This document shows positions 44,401 through 56,045 of a DNA stretch of 64,000 nt, in pieces. How positions within the stretch are numbered: position 1 is the stretch's first letter; each line of letters opens with the position of its first letter. Under the pieces are notes generated by a model. It saw nothing but the letters and a program-made list of their open reading frames with translations, searched no databases and was not told the DNA's origin. A program made the translations under genes and the position numbers. Origin of the DNA: Undaria pinnatifida (lineage: Eukaryota; Sar; Phaeophyceae; Laminariales; Alariaceae); the NCBI GenBank assembly GCA_012845835.1, contig JABAKD010000016.1, positions 3,968,859 through 4,032,858 on the forward strand. The letters run 5' to 3'.

Positions 44401-47086
44401 GCATAAGCAGAACCACAGAGCAAGCTGGAAGGGGCATCAGTTGTAAACTGCAAAAGGAGGAGAGGTGGTAACACCGACCCCACAGGAGGTGCTTCCACCG
44501 TTCGTATAACACCCTTATACTGAGGTATTCTTCCACCCATCGGATGCAGAATCAGCAAGGACGCTGGCTGTGCTGAGTGACGATTGGTATGAGAACGGTT
44601 TAATGCAGATAACACGCACACACTCCGGGGTTATTGGAACCGGTCTTGCGACCGCGAAGATGCTGTCGTGCATAGAAGGCCGCGGTTTTGCCCCCTTGAA
44701 TGACCGCTCTTCTACATCAAAACTAGCATATTAAAGCCGAAAAAGAAGCCTTGACACGCCCAAAATGACCGGTTTCCTACACCTGGTATGGCATATTTGA
44801 TAAAAGTGTCCCCGAAAGTACTATATATACCACTGCGGACGGAAATGTAAAGAAAATCGGAGGTTGTAAGATAACTGACCAAGTATAGACCTTACACTGA
44901 CGTCCAGAGCGGTAGGTCGCGTTTTTTTTTCCGTGCTGGTTAATGTGATATCATATCCATATATACAAGCAGTTTTGGAGTTAATCAAAAACACACGTTG
45001 CGTAATGGTGGACAACTTGTCGCCTGCTTCCTGGTACAGCTCGCGAAAACCGCGCCCCCCTGAACGAAACGAGTGCACAGTAGCTCTAAAAAATCCTCGA
45101 AGTCCCGCTGCTATATTCGAGTGCGGCGCTCTGCGTTAGGAGCTGTATCATCTGGTTCGCTAGAAGTGGGTGTGGGCTGCGGACTTTAAGGTGGCCTACG
45201 TTCCGGAAAAGGCAAGGCTTTCCGCTTAGAGATCGTCAATCGAATCTTGAACGCGGCAGCTACTGGAATACTCCATACGAGTATTAGAGTCGAATAAATG
45301 ACCCCCCCCCCCGCCCCCCGCCTCCCTATGTCTTCCACCTCATGTGGCGTGACTGTCGTTGTACGTATGGGACGAACGTTATCAGATCTCCACCAAGGAA
45401 GCCTTGGGGGGCAAGCACGTGGCTTACTACTTCTCAAGCCAGGCGGTCGAGGAGCAGCTCGAGAAGGCGGCGGAGGGACAAGAGACAGTGCGACCAACGC
45501 CCATCGTCAAGGAGGTAGGGTTTCCACACGTTATTTTACCTTGCTGACCGGGGTCTGGGCGGGAGAGAGGGGGTAGTAAGGCGCCCGGATTTCTGTTGAG
45601 TTGGATGCGTAACATATTTAGATTGTTGTTTTGTTCTTCACACGAGTGGTTGTGAGCGGTTGTTGACTTCTGTCTCGCGGATTCTCTGGAAGCCTGCCCG
45701 CCCTTCCCTTCCTCTGTCGTCTGCCAAATTATCGACCGACACACGATAGCTTATCGTACTACTATTACGGGGGACCATAGTAAATAGGACCAAATATTGT
45801 TAGTCAAAATAGGGAAATATATTGGTTTTTGTGTGTACCGTAGGTCCTATTTACTATGGTCCCCCGTAAATAGTATAGTGCCAGGTAGTCACCGTTCTGT
45901 GCCTGCACATACCGGGTAGTTTATATGGAATGTTTGCCATCTACCTGGTAGGATCGTCGGGGAAGATAGACACCCCTGATTTGTTTTGTCTGCACGATCT
46001 AAATCGTCTTCGTTGGGTTGGATCGGTGTGACACGGCTCTTGCACACGTATTTGCCTGGTGGGATCCGTATGGCACTCCCCCTGCACATATCAATACGAT
46101 ATATTGAGCTTGCAAAGCTGAGTTGTGATAAAAAAAACTTTTTGGTCGATCTCACATCTAAAGTGTATTTTTTCTTTTTTTTTTAAATATTGATCTAGAT
46201 TACCACAACAGTAGATCGTAGTATGCCCGATGCGGCTCCTGCACAACACGTCATAGCGGCTAATATACAGGATGTGCTCTAGATGACCTACCGTAGATAG
46301 TGATACTTCGGAGTTGTCCGATGTGTAACCTTCGGCCACTCTTGTTTTTCGTCTGGACGTCTCGACATCTGGACTTCATGCGTCTCTGGTGCGTTGGGCA
46401 TTCTCGCGCTCGATGCGTTTTTTTTTTTGGTTGTTTCCGCGTGCGCCTCTGATGCATCCTTCTCGCGCTATGTGTGTGCGTGTTTTTTATTTCGTTTTTC
46501 TCCGCCCATGCGTCTCTGATGCGCTTGTCCTCCTCGCGCTCGGTGGGTTTCTTTTTGTTTGTTTTCATGTTCTATGTGCATCGTAGGCGTACAGCAAGGC
46601 GCTGGCTGCCGGGAAGGAGCTGGAGGTGGTCTACATTCCCGTAGCCGACTCGGCGGAGGTGAGAGAAGAACAACATAACTGCGTCCCAGGGCCGCCTTCC
46701 GAGCTGTTGCGGAGCCACATTAGTCAGGGGAGGGGAGATGGTGATGAAAATTACTCTACTTGAGATGTGAAACATTTACTCGCACAATAAGAGGTACCAG
46801 GTAATTTGTGAAAAGGGAATGCGAGTTTCCAATTTTGACGGTGCCCTAAAAACTACCAGGGAGGGACACCGTTAGAATTGCCTCAAGCATCCGCCAACAG
46901 AAAGCCAACGCACACAACTTGACGACAGTTGCGAACAGCTATATACTATTTCTGCTGCTACTACTACTCCTACTACTGCTACTACTGCTACTACTCCTAC
47001 TCCTACTCCTCCTGCTACTGCTACTGCTACTACTACTGCTACTGCTACTGCTACTGCTACTACTACTACTCCTCCTACTACTACTA

Positions 47087-47134
<48 letters not shown>

Positions 47135-50100
47135 AGTCTTGATATATTTGCACGGCTGCCTAGAATCAATGCGGCCCTTTCTTTGGAGTTTTGTGAAGCG
47201 ACCGAGGCTATGGTAATATTACGGTATTATACCCTGACTTTCACAGCCATGTGCTCTGGGTTTAGGCAACTATTGTAATAGCGCGAGCGGCGGCTGCCGC
47301 GGGACGACTCCAACATTAGACTCTCAGCATGTTTTGTTGGCTTACCATTCAATGCTGGTGCGTATTGCGAAACAAAAAGCACAACACAAACAGGGCAGCC
47401 ACTCACGCTATAGTGGCCCTGAGATGCTGATTTTTATGTGACCCTAAACCTGTCTATAGTACAGTACAATCCTACCGCAGCCGTGGTCAAGCCGGAGATC
47501 TGCGCCGCCCGACCTCAAATCCCTGACATGTCCGAGTTTTTTTTTTTTTTTCCCTGTGCCTTTCGCCAGGGCACACAAGTTGACGGCAGTTTTCTAGTAT
47601 CCGCCACCACGAGCTCCTAGCGAGAGCGACCCTGTCTTATTATGTTGTAGTTGGTGTACATGGCGAGTATATTGGTGGTTACAGTTTGCTGCTTGTTCTT
47701 TCTGCGTGCAATCGCTCTTTTTTTTGTTTTTTCTTTGAAGCGCGTTGTTGGTATTGGTGTTGCCGTTGTTGCCGTTGTTGTTGGTGGTGGTGGTGGTGGT
47801 GGTGGTGGTGTTCGCGTTGGGGTTGTTGGTGTTGGCATTGGACTGTGCGTTGCCTTTTGGAGGCGGTCGTTCTCTCCGTGCGTCCCTTGTTGAGCCCTGG
47901 TGGAAAGGGGAGAGCTAAGAAAAGGAAGTCTTGAATGCTGTGTTCGCTGGGCGCAGAATGGTTTGGTGGGATGTAATGTGTGATGGTCATGTTGATAGTG
48001 ATGTTATTCATCGTGACGTGATTGGTCCTTCCCGCCTCCCCCTGATTGGGTCGTTTGCTCGGCGTTGCCTTTGCCGCTGCTGGGGATTTGTGTTGTGCGT
48101 GCATTGCTTTCTTCCGAGCAGACGTACACCGAGGCGATGAAGGACATGCCATGGAAGGGCATCGTCCATAGCAACGCCACCGTGGCCAACCTCATCCGGA
48201 AGGCCGAGATCCGCGTGCTTCCCGCCGTCATTGTGGTCGACGACGAGGTAATCAACAAACAATACCACCGTACGGCAAGAAGCTTACCAATCTTACAGCG
48301 GTATCATACACCAGTATCATGCCAACCACGCATCAGGAGGGTACAGATCTTCCAGCAGGAGAACGCATATCGTTCTCTTGCGGCATTACCACCCGCGACC
48401 AGACAGCAGGGCGCCGAGTTGCTGGGCATAAATTGTGTTTTCGACAACATGAAGACTTTCTCGGAATGTCATCCAGAAACTGTCGACATTCGGCTGTTTG
48501 TTTTCTTCTGGCATTCCCTCGCTTGATTTTCTCCGTGGCGTGAAATAACACGAGACCCCCTCGCTAGAAAAATATGATCATGAATAACCCTGTGGTTGGC
48601 TTGGGTTGGGTTAAGGTTGAGTTGACGACAGGTACACGTATTCACCAGTGAGAATTCCTATGATGGCGAGAGCTACAGTATCTTGAATGTGTTTGACCCC
48701 CCCCCCCCGTCTCTGGAAGTGTCCACACCGGAAAAACAAAGAAATTGATTCGAAGCTTTCATCCGACATGCTAGAAAGTACGTACAAGGTGCGGAAGTCG
48801 GCCTCATAAGTGGTTCTTTGTAGGATGTCGCTCACCCTTCGTGCGACTCGCCGAACACCTCACGGCGCTTCGTTCGCGCTTGGTGCACGCGACGTCTGCC
48901 TGATCGGTGAAAACCCGACGTGCCCCGTCCCGGCATAGTAGGGATGCGAGGGTCTAATAGCTATGGTCATACGACTAAGGCCATGCACGAACTGAGTACA
49001 CCCCCCTCCCCCTCCTTCCCCGGCACCCCTGTTTGCCGCTGCCTCCAACAACGGTTACTTACTGGAATATAGGGTGAGGTGGTTTCGCGGGATGGTTACT
49101 CGAACATGGTGTTCTTTCCCGACGACTTCCCGTGGAAAAACAAATCGCTCAAGGAAATGCTTGGAACCAAATTCCTGAAGGTCAGTCCGAATAGGGAATC
49201 AAGTTGCTTAAGGAAGGACAAGGGGGTGAGGGGGGTTCGCGTTCTCCGGGGGGGGGGAAGGGGTCCTTTTGGTACTTGTTTTGCAGTCCTAGGGCAGGAA
49301 GTTGCCCTGTAGGGGAGAAGGGAAGAAAGGGGTTCCCGTACTGGGGGCTCCCCGTTCTGGGAGGTGGTTCCCGTTCTTGGGGGTGGCCCGTTCTTGCGTG
49401 TGGTTCCCGTTCTAGAGGCGGTGGTTCCCGCTCAGTAGGGGGTGGTTCCCGTTGTAGTGTTTAGTTTGTATTGTTTTATTTTATCGTGCAAGAGAAGGCA
49501 GGGAGAGGGACCTTTAGTTTGTACACGACGAAAGACGCAGGGCGCAGCAGTCCCATACACTCGCGCTGATTATTTAGTGTAAGGTTGGTTCTCTGGTCAG
49601 TATTCGTTTTTCACTTTTTGTTTTTTGTGGCGATTTTTCATTGTCTTCTTTAAATTATTTTTGTAAAAAAAAAATGTTTCTTTGTCCCGCGATCGCCGAT
49701 GTCCCTGTTCTCGATCTCTAATAGCCCTGTTCGATCTCCCACATATTTATCGTGTCACGTTTTGTTTTTCGTTTTTTTATTTCATTTTTTGGGGCTGTGG
49801 TGTTCGGCGATTGGTGACAAATGAACCAGTCTGACGGCACCGAGGTGGGCGCGGACGCTCTGGACGGAAAGGTGCTCGCCGTGTACTTCAGCGCCAGCTG
49901 GTGCGCCCCCTGCAAGCAGTTCACGCCGATCCTCAAGAAGGTCTACAACAAGCTGAAAGAGGAGGGTGAGTACGGCACAGGGGTTAGGGGCAGGGACTGG
50001 GGCAAGCGAAGATGTCGGTTAACGGTCTAGTGTTGACCCATCAAGGCCTGTTTAGACTAAATATACTAGGCTTAGTGTGCAGAAATCCGTGGCGCCTGCC

Positions 50101-53100
50101 CGTCAAAGGGCAAGAGTGCCGTCAGGCGACGTAGTTGGGTGGGGTGGAGGTGGGGATGGGATGTAGTGTAACCAGTCGGTCAATCGCAGACAACGGTCTA
50201 CGTATAAGCGGTGACGCTGGAGTCTTCTTCTCGTTCCCGTATCATTGAAGCAAGTAGTACGGTGCAGCGCAACCACCCGGCGAATCGCAGGCAGCGCGCT
50301 GGGTATGTGCGGATGCATGGCGATGGTTGAGGGCCTTGCCGTGCTCATAGAAGCGTGCTGCTGCTGCCGCCGCTGATCTGTCAGCGATTTCCCCCCAGGG
50401 ATGGACTAGCTTCTTTCTTTTTTCGATGTTATTGGGTGGGATAGTGGGACCGTTTAGCTTTTTGTGAGAGGGAGGTTCCCGCAGGTACGATAGCTCTAGT
50501 ATTATTCCGCTTTTTTTAAGCGGTGCATGCCCATCACCGTTTTCGGTTCCGATTTCTGTGCATAATCCCTTTGGGAGTTGCTGTTGTGACTTACTTTTTG
50601 TGACTTACATGGGTTAGAATTTTTTATCGCTTTCTGCGTCGGCCACACGAAGAAGCTTAGTGGGGGAGGGTGTGTGTACATGCCCAGAATGCAGAGCAGG
50701 GAGATGTACAAAGCGAGCGCAACCAGCATGATGGTAGTTGAAATGCCTCACGCTAAGAGTACACGGTAGAAAAGGCCACACGTGTCGTTTTTCAGGTCAA
50801 TACGCCTGGATTCGAAAAAGGGTTGGTGAAGCTCTCCTGACGTCTACCTTGCGCTCGCTTTCCTCGCTCCTCTTGTTGGTGTACCCCACTCGCCCCATCC
50901 CTCCCTCTCGTGGTCACCTGTGCCTTCGTGTGTTCGCAGGGAAGCCGTTCGAGATCGTGTTTGTGTCGAGCGACAAGAGCGCCGAAGAATTCACAACGTA
51001 AGAACCGCCGTAGTTCACAGAGCCTTTGGTTTTGTCGGCTTCGCGTTTTGTTGGCGTGGATTCCTCTCTGCCTGCTTGCCTGCCTACCTACGTGCGATCC
51101 TTCGGCGCTAATCAAGAGTCTTTGTTTTGTCGTCTTCGTTTCATGTTGGCATCGGATGCCTGTCTGCCTATCTGCTTGTAGTATTGGTAATGCTGTGCGC
51201 TACCCTACTCTGCCCACCTACCCTGTGTGCCCTTCCCTTTCCTTACCTACCCTATAAACTCCATCCTTACATAACCCGCCCTAAGCTGGCCTATCCCAAC
51301 CTACACCAACGTAAGTGCAACCCAAATCAACCCGGGTGCGAATGAAACAAACCTACCCTGCTGTACCCTATCGTACCCTACCCTACCCTACCCTACCCTT
51401 CCCTACCCTACCCTACCCTACCGTACTCTACCCTACCCTGCCCTATCTTACCCTACCCTACTCTACCCTACTCTACTCTACTCTACACTACCCCACCCTA
51501 CCCTACTTTACACTACCCCACCGTACCCTACCCTACCTTCCCGTACCCCAGGTACATGGGAGACATGCCTTGGCTGTCGGTGCCCTTCGAAGGCAAGACC
51601 AGGGGGACCGCGGCGCAGCTCCTCGGCGTTTCTGCCCTGCCCACCCTCCTCGTCTTCGACGAGAACCAGCAGCTCATCACCTCCAACGGAAGGCCGGAGA
51701 TCATCAAGGACCAGAAGGGAGAGGGTTTCCCGTGGTACCCTAAGGTGCGCCTTGGAGTGGGGGGCGGGGGGCGGGGGGGGGGGGTGTACTCGTTTGTTGG
51801 GAATTTCGCAGTATTGGGACCTAGAAGCTCGTCACATTCCATCCAATCACGATCACAAATAAAACCAAAAGCGTCACCTGATTGGCTCTGATTGAATGAA
51901 TGGGATTGGATTTGTGCCGTTTTAGGGCGTAAATGTAAGGTCCGTTTCGTTTTTCATACCAATACCACCATGGTCCTTACATTCACGCCAAGAGTGGTAC
52001 GCCTGTTTGACCCCACGCTGCAGCACTGCAGCACAGCAGCAGCAGCAACAACAGCACAGCAGCAGCCCCCGCGCGCAGTAGTATTAGATGCTCCATGCCG
52101 CGCGCTCATAGAATGTTGGATGTCCTCATGAGGCAGCGCCTGACAATCCCAGGGTTGGGGACACATACCTACCTGGTACCAATCAGTAGCGGGGAAGTAG
52201 AGGCGGACGGAGTGAGCGATCTCTCGGCGCGACGACGATGTAGTACGTAAGTGCGTATCCTTCGGCCACGTGGCAGGGTGATTTTGGCGCCTTTGATTAC
52301 TGCAGTTGTTATCATGCTCGGATGAATTGGGATTAATTGAACGGTATCTTGGACAGCTCTTAACAAGAGCGTTCGGAGGAGCCTATTTTATACAATTGTT
52401 TCAAGTACGTCAGCTGTGAGCTGATCAGTGCAAGGGCCGATACTCATACTTCGCATTTGTACGGCGGTGTTGCAACGGTGGTGGTTGTGGTGACGCCTCT
52501 CCGGAGGGCCCTTCACAGGGGACACGGCGCACGCATCCTTCGGCCGCGTGGGAGGCTTGGTTTTGATCCCTTTCGTTGGTAGCTCACATGCTGTACGTAA
52601 TGCATCCAGTTGATCTGAAATATACCTGCGACAGCTCTTGACGAAAAGGTTCGAACGAGCCTGTTTTTTACGGCGGAGTTGTAACTGTAGCGCCGGTGGT
52701 GGTGTCGCTGCAGAGGGCACCTCATGGGAGCTAAAATGTTGCAAATCTCGGTGGCCGACAGCGAAGTGTATCGCAAATGCCTGCGCAAACCTTACAAACT
52801 CCTCTTTATTTTTTTGTATGCCTTTCGAGACGGGGCACCGTTCTTACTCTTAATAGAGACACGTCCAGCATTTGGGGGCTCAGTACGTTTATTCTGTTTT
52901 GCTTATCTTATCTACTTCTTGCTTGGGGGAGGAGGAGTTGGAGGACGGGACAGAGGGACGGGTGGGAGGGTGGGAAGGAGGAGACTAGGGGCGGGGGGTA
53001 AGGTACGATGGGGTTGGGGGTGGGGGTGGCGGAGGGGAGTAGGATTCGGGGTGGGGGTGGAGGGGGCTAATGTGGAATGCTTCTTGTAAGTGTTGATGCC

Positions 53101-56045
53101 GTTTGTTGTCCATTACAGTCGACCCCGCTTTAAAGACGCACATGGGTTTTTTTTTTCAGGGCGTCTTTAACCCGGGGAATCGTCTTTAACTTTCCGGGGA
53201 CAATAACTCCCCTTCCCCGGGGTCAACGGAGACGTAACCTACGTCAAACGACGCGCCATTTCAGCAGGAATACTGGCATGACAGGCAAACGCCGAAAAAG
53301 AATCACCACGCCGTTGTAGGTATGTAGAATTTAAGTTTTCGCGGACATCACCTCCACCCGCGCCAACCTGAGAAACTACAACCTTGGCGCTGCACATAGA
53401 CTACTTGCGTGTGTGGACTGCGCGTGCGTTGCGTTCGTATTTACAAACAAGGGAACCTGTATTCGAGTACATTTAGTCTCTCGTTGGCCCACTTGAAAAT
53501 CACTCTTCTGAAGCCTACGCTTGATGTAGTCACCACATGAAAAATATGCGTACTGCCGTTTCAACGTCACGTACCAACCAGAGAGCCACCTGCGCCCGAA
53601 ACCACACAGCTCGAGTACAGGGGAAAAATAACACCATGAAGCACGAAACACGCACAACGCTGAAACAAAGAGAGCTCACTCCACTGCAGTTTTAAAAACC
53701 GAATCCACACAGAGCATGAAACATGTTTGCCGAGCGAAGCAAAATCACAGATCGCACCAGCGACCTTAGCCCAAAGAACGGCATTCCCAAACTACGACTT
53801 CCATGCATCACGAAGGGTGGACTGCACCTCACCCCTCCCCTTCGCTCTACGCTTGACTTGAGTTTCATGTGTAAACGAATGAACGGTTCTCGAAAGAAGG
53901 AATAGCGAATCGCTGTATTCGCCGTTTCCCCCTTTCGCGTACAAGTAGGAACGAACTTCCTCAAGACGAGAGCGGACTTCGGCTTCTGAAAGGGAGGTTG
54001 TGACGCACGAGTCTGGGCTAAGGTCGTCTTCCTCGTCACCCGACTCCCCGTCAGCAAGTTCGATGCCGTTGAAGTTGTCCTCTAGATCCTGGAGTTCTAG
54101 CTCCTTTTCTTCGTCCAACACCTCTGGGTCATCCTCAACACGAAGCCCAATCTTGACTGCCTGCCGTACTTCGCTCTCAGAGAGGCCCGCGCCTCTCTCG
54201 ACAAACAAGTTCTTGGTCAACACCTTCGGTGTACTCTTAGCGTCCATGTCTACGACCCGCCAGTAGACGGGAGGAATCTCTCCATACCCACAGGTAGCAG
54301 CGTCGAAAGCAGCAGACCGCTGTCTGAGCAGCTTCGCGAGATGAATTTTGGGGGGGCCGTGGAATGGAATTGGAGAAAAAACGACACCCCCCTACTGTAT
54401 GTCCTATCTGCGGGCCACCATGGTTCTGTAAAAAATGTCGTCTTTATAGCGGGGAGTTGACTTGAGCCGAGCGTCTTTAAAGCGGGGACGACTGTATCAT
54501 GTTATTCGCCGTGGGAAGAAATGTGGGGATTTTTTTTTCAATAGACTAAAACTATACAGTCGTTTGAGCTGGCCGGGTGTTAACTTGCGCGATGGCTAAT
54601 TGTCTTTTCTTTCGTTTTCAAGAGTTTTGTACGTTGTGACTGGTTACAGCTCCTAGGAACGCCTGAGTTCCTCTCTACGCTTCGAGGATCAAAGAAACAT
54701 CCCCCTTTTCAACTGACGACACCCCCGGGATCTCGAGTCAACCGCGTTCCGCAGGGGAACCTTGTAGTTGCTATGTGTTCATGACGACGCTGTTTTTTCA
54801 TGGTCCGACTCTTTATTTTCTTTTTTCGATCGCTGACCGTCGTGCCGGCTTCCTGTTGTTGTCGCTTTTTTTTTGTCCCCTCCCTTAGGCTTTGTCGGAG
54901 TTGTCGGAGTCTCCGGAGGTAATCACCCAGAAGCCGTCGTTCATCGTCTTCATGGAAGGGGGAGACAAGGAGGAGCAGGTGGGCCGACCGCGGCGTGTTG
55001 TTACAACTACCAAACCACCGAAGGGTGGTTCAAACTGTAGTTGTTAACGGTGTTACTAGGGGATCAATAGCGGTCGGAGTTCCCGGTGGTATACTAGTAT
55101 ACTGGCACGCCGTATCCGATAAGGCCGATTTCGCGAGTTTGAGCCCTCCCCTCCCCCCCCTCCCCGCTTCCCTCCCCGCCCTCCCCTTCCCCCCCACCAC
55201 AACACCCCCAGGCACGAATCCGCGAGCTGGTAGAGCCCATGGCCGAGGCGCGTGCGAAGATCGTGGAGGACGGGAAGGCTAGACCGGCCGGCTTCTTGAC
55301 CGCGTCTGAGATCGAGCCGCTTTCGACGGCATTCCGAAGGCTAGTGGGATTGGAGGAGATTCAGGGGAAGTACAAGTTCATGAAGAGCAAGAAGGCCCTG
55401 CTCAGGCCGCGCGTGGCGTTGCTTGACCTCATGCGAAACCAGTACTCCATCAGCGGTGAGTTTTTTCTTTTCCATCCATATTTTTTCGGCGTGGTGTTGT
55501 TTTATGGGAAGCCTATATGGAGTCTTCCTCTTTGGGGGTCCTACCTGAATAGTAACGCGCAAGATACAGTAGTCTCGCAAGATACAGCAGTCTCAGCCGC
55601 TCGTTCGTAATAAGAAAGCTTGAGGTGCTGATTTTTTTTTTTACGCGCTCAATAGGTACGAGTGTTGTTTGTTTCCTTTCTTGTCAGCGCTAACATGTAC
55701 AGCGTTGTTGTCGTCGTCGTTGTGTTAGTGTCCCCCCGAAACGCAAATCATGGCGCCCCCCGGCCCTTGGTGATGACGTCTGACTCTGACCGGTTTCTCG
55801 GTTTCTATTCGACTCTCGCGCCGCCCCTGGGTTTGTCCCGTCGTTCCGCCCAACTTTTTGTCGCGGACTCAAAAACACTGGTTTATTAACAAAAAAAAAA
55901 TGTTTCATCAGCGGACGAGGAGCTTACGGAGGAGAGTCTGGCCGCCTTCGTCGCATCGTGGGACGCGGGAGAACTCGAGACCAAGGAGTTCAACCTACCC
56001 ACCAAGGATGATGGGGAGGGGGGAGGGGATGACGAGTCGGGGTGA
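41489..56045 (+). CDS. Nucleoredoxin-like thioredoxin-fold oxidoreductase
   Basis: Thiol-disulfide oxidoreductase of the nucleoredoxin family. Eleven exons: 41489-41836, 45386-45514, 46587-46658, 48122-48247, 49073-49180, 49830-49965, 50940-50997, 51552-51744, 54889-54978, 55212-55455 and 55912-56045 (TGA 56043-56045). Junctions are GT-AG and phases agree, giving 545 residues. The ATG has CACC context. Residues 1-60 are Ala/Ser-rich with a hydrophobic stretch (ILKALVALT), possibly a signal or transit peptide. A first thioredoxin-like domain (about 117-260) keeps KHVAYYFSS, AGKELEVVYIPV, DMPWKGI and RVLPAVIVVDDE but has no CxxC. The second (about 262-390) has VYFSASWCAPC with the redox cysteines near 286 and 289, IVFVSSDKSAEEF, MPWLSVPF and ALPTLLVFDE with the cis-Pro. 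Residues 391-545 match the nucleoredoxin C-terminal fold (PSFIVFMEG). Introns carry a Tigger derivative, a foldback and microsatellites. Confidence 0.9.
41957..41996. repeat. (GGT)n microsatellite
   Basis: About 13 GGT triplets in intron 1 of the nucleoredoxin gene. Confidence 0.9.
42950..43060. repeat. Diverged relative of the 36.7-kb TIR element
   Basis: Contains CACTGGCCACCTATTATTG, ACCAATAAGAAAGCAAGG and GAGCCGTTATACTGAAGTTG, in the same order as blocks at 36691-36790. It lies in intron 1 of the nucleoredoxin gene. Confidence 0.55.
43279..43755 (+). repeat. Diverged local duplication in intron 1
   Basis: Two copies of about 120 bp, starting near 43279 and 43636. Each contains GCATTCGGAACCC, then GCCCCGACGC or CCCCCGACGC, and TGCCATCTGC or TGTCATCTGC. 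Open frames across it are not supported. Confidence 0.7.
45760..45877. mobile_element. Short foldback element with near-perfect arms
   Basis: The left arm at 45760-45791 (ending CATAGTAAATAGGACC) and the right arm at 45843-45877 (starting GGTCCTATTTACTATG) are inverted copies, perfect over 25 bp and extendable to about 32 with one gap. The spacer is about 51 bp. There is no coding capacity. It lies in intron 2 of the nucleoredoxin gene. Confidence 0.85.
46085..46195 (-). repeat. Inverted R1 repeat
   Basis: Reads GAGCTTGCAAAGCTGAGTTG, then GGTCGATCTCACATCTAAAG and a T-rich end, the reverse of the R1 order. It lies in intron 2 of the nucleoredoxin gene. Confidence 0.65.
46953..47134. repeat. 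(CTA/CTG/CTC)n triplet repeat, about 180 bp
   Basis: Long CTA-dominated tract in intron 3 of the nucleoredoxin gene, ending in 15 or more perfect CTA units. The poly-Leu, poly-Tyr and poly-Ser frames are artefacts. Confidence 0.95.
47781..47812. repeat. (GGT)n microsatellite
   Basis: About 10 GGT/GTT triplets in intron 3 of the nucleoredoxin gene. Confidence 0.85.
48890..49005 (+). repeat. Dispersed repeat R3, copy 3
   Basis: GTCTGCCTGATCGGTGAAAA, GGGATGCGAGGGTCTA and GGTCATACGACTAAGGCCAT, running into a C-rich tract, as at 13145-13262. It lies in intron 4 of the nucleoredoxin gene. Confidence 0.85.
51353..51549 (+). repeat. (CCCTA)n pentamer array at a splice acceptor
   Basis: About 38 CCCTA-like pentamers with CTCTA variants fill the end of intron 7 right up to CCCCAG|GTACATG, the acceptor of the exon starting at 51552. 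The array itself supplies the pyrimidine tract. Confidence 0.9.
52210..52690. repeat. Diverged tandem duplication with R1 unit
   Basis: Blocks YGCATCCTTCGGCC (or the GTATCC variant) and GACAGCTCTTRACR...GAGCCTRTTTTWTAC occur at 52257/52350 and again at 52531/52635. An R1-like unit (ACGTCAGCTGTGAG) lies between them at 52405. All are in intron 8 of the nucleoredoxin gene. Confidence 0.65.
53116..54494 (-). mobile_element. Tigger/pogo-like DNA transposon, internally deleted
   Basis: 1379 bp flanked by TA on both sides (53114-53115 and 54495-54496). The ends are inverted repeats: CAGTCGACCCCGCTTTAAAG at the left and, in reverse complement, CAGTCGTCCCCGCTTTAAAG at the right. A second inner repeat (TCTTTAACCC / GTCTTTATAGCGGGGAGT) follows. 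CAGTCG-type ends with TA target sites are typical of Tigger/pogo elements. It contains only the C-terminal end of a transposase on the minus strand. It sits in intron 8 of the nucleoredoxin gene. Confidence 0.88.
53792..54350 (-). pseudogene. C-terminal fragment of a Tigger/pogo-like transposase
   Basis: The minus-strand open frame from about 54350 to 53792 includes the in-frame ATG at 54247. The start of the frame reads HLAKLLRQRSAA, followed by an acidic C-terminal region (EVRQAVKIGLRVEDDPEVL, LEDNFNGIEL, GDEEDDLSPD). This pattern suits the tail of a pogo/Jerky-type transposase, where the DDE domain is followed by an acidic stretch. The CENP-B-like HTH and the DDE catalytic core are absent, consistent with an internal deletion. 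Superfamily assignment rests mainly on the enclosing inverted repeats. Confidence 0.55.

Noticed and set aside
46919-47278. Poly-Leu, poly-Tyr and poly-Ser frames
   Set aside because: Produced by the CTA/CTG triplet repeat in intron 3 of the nucleoredoxin gene.
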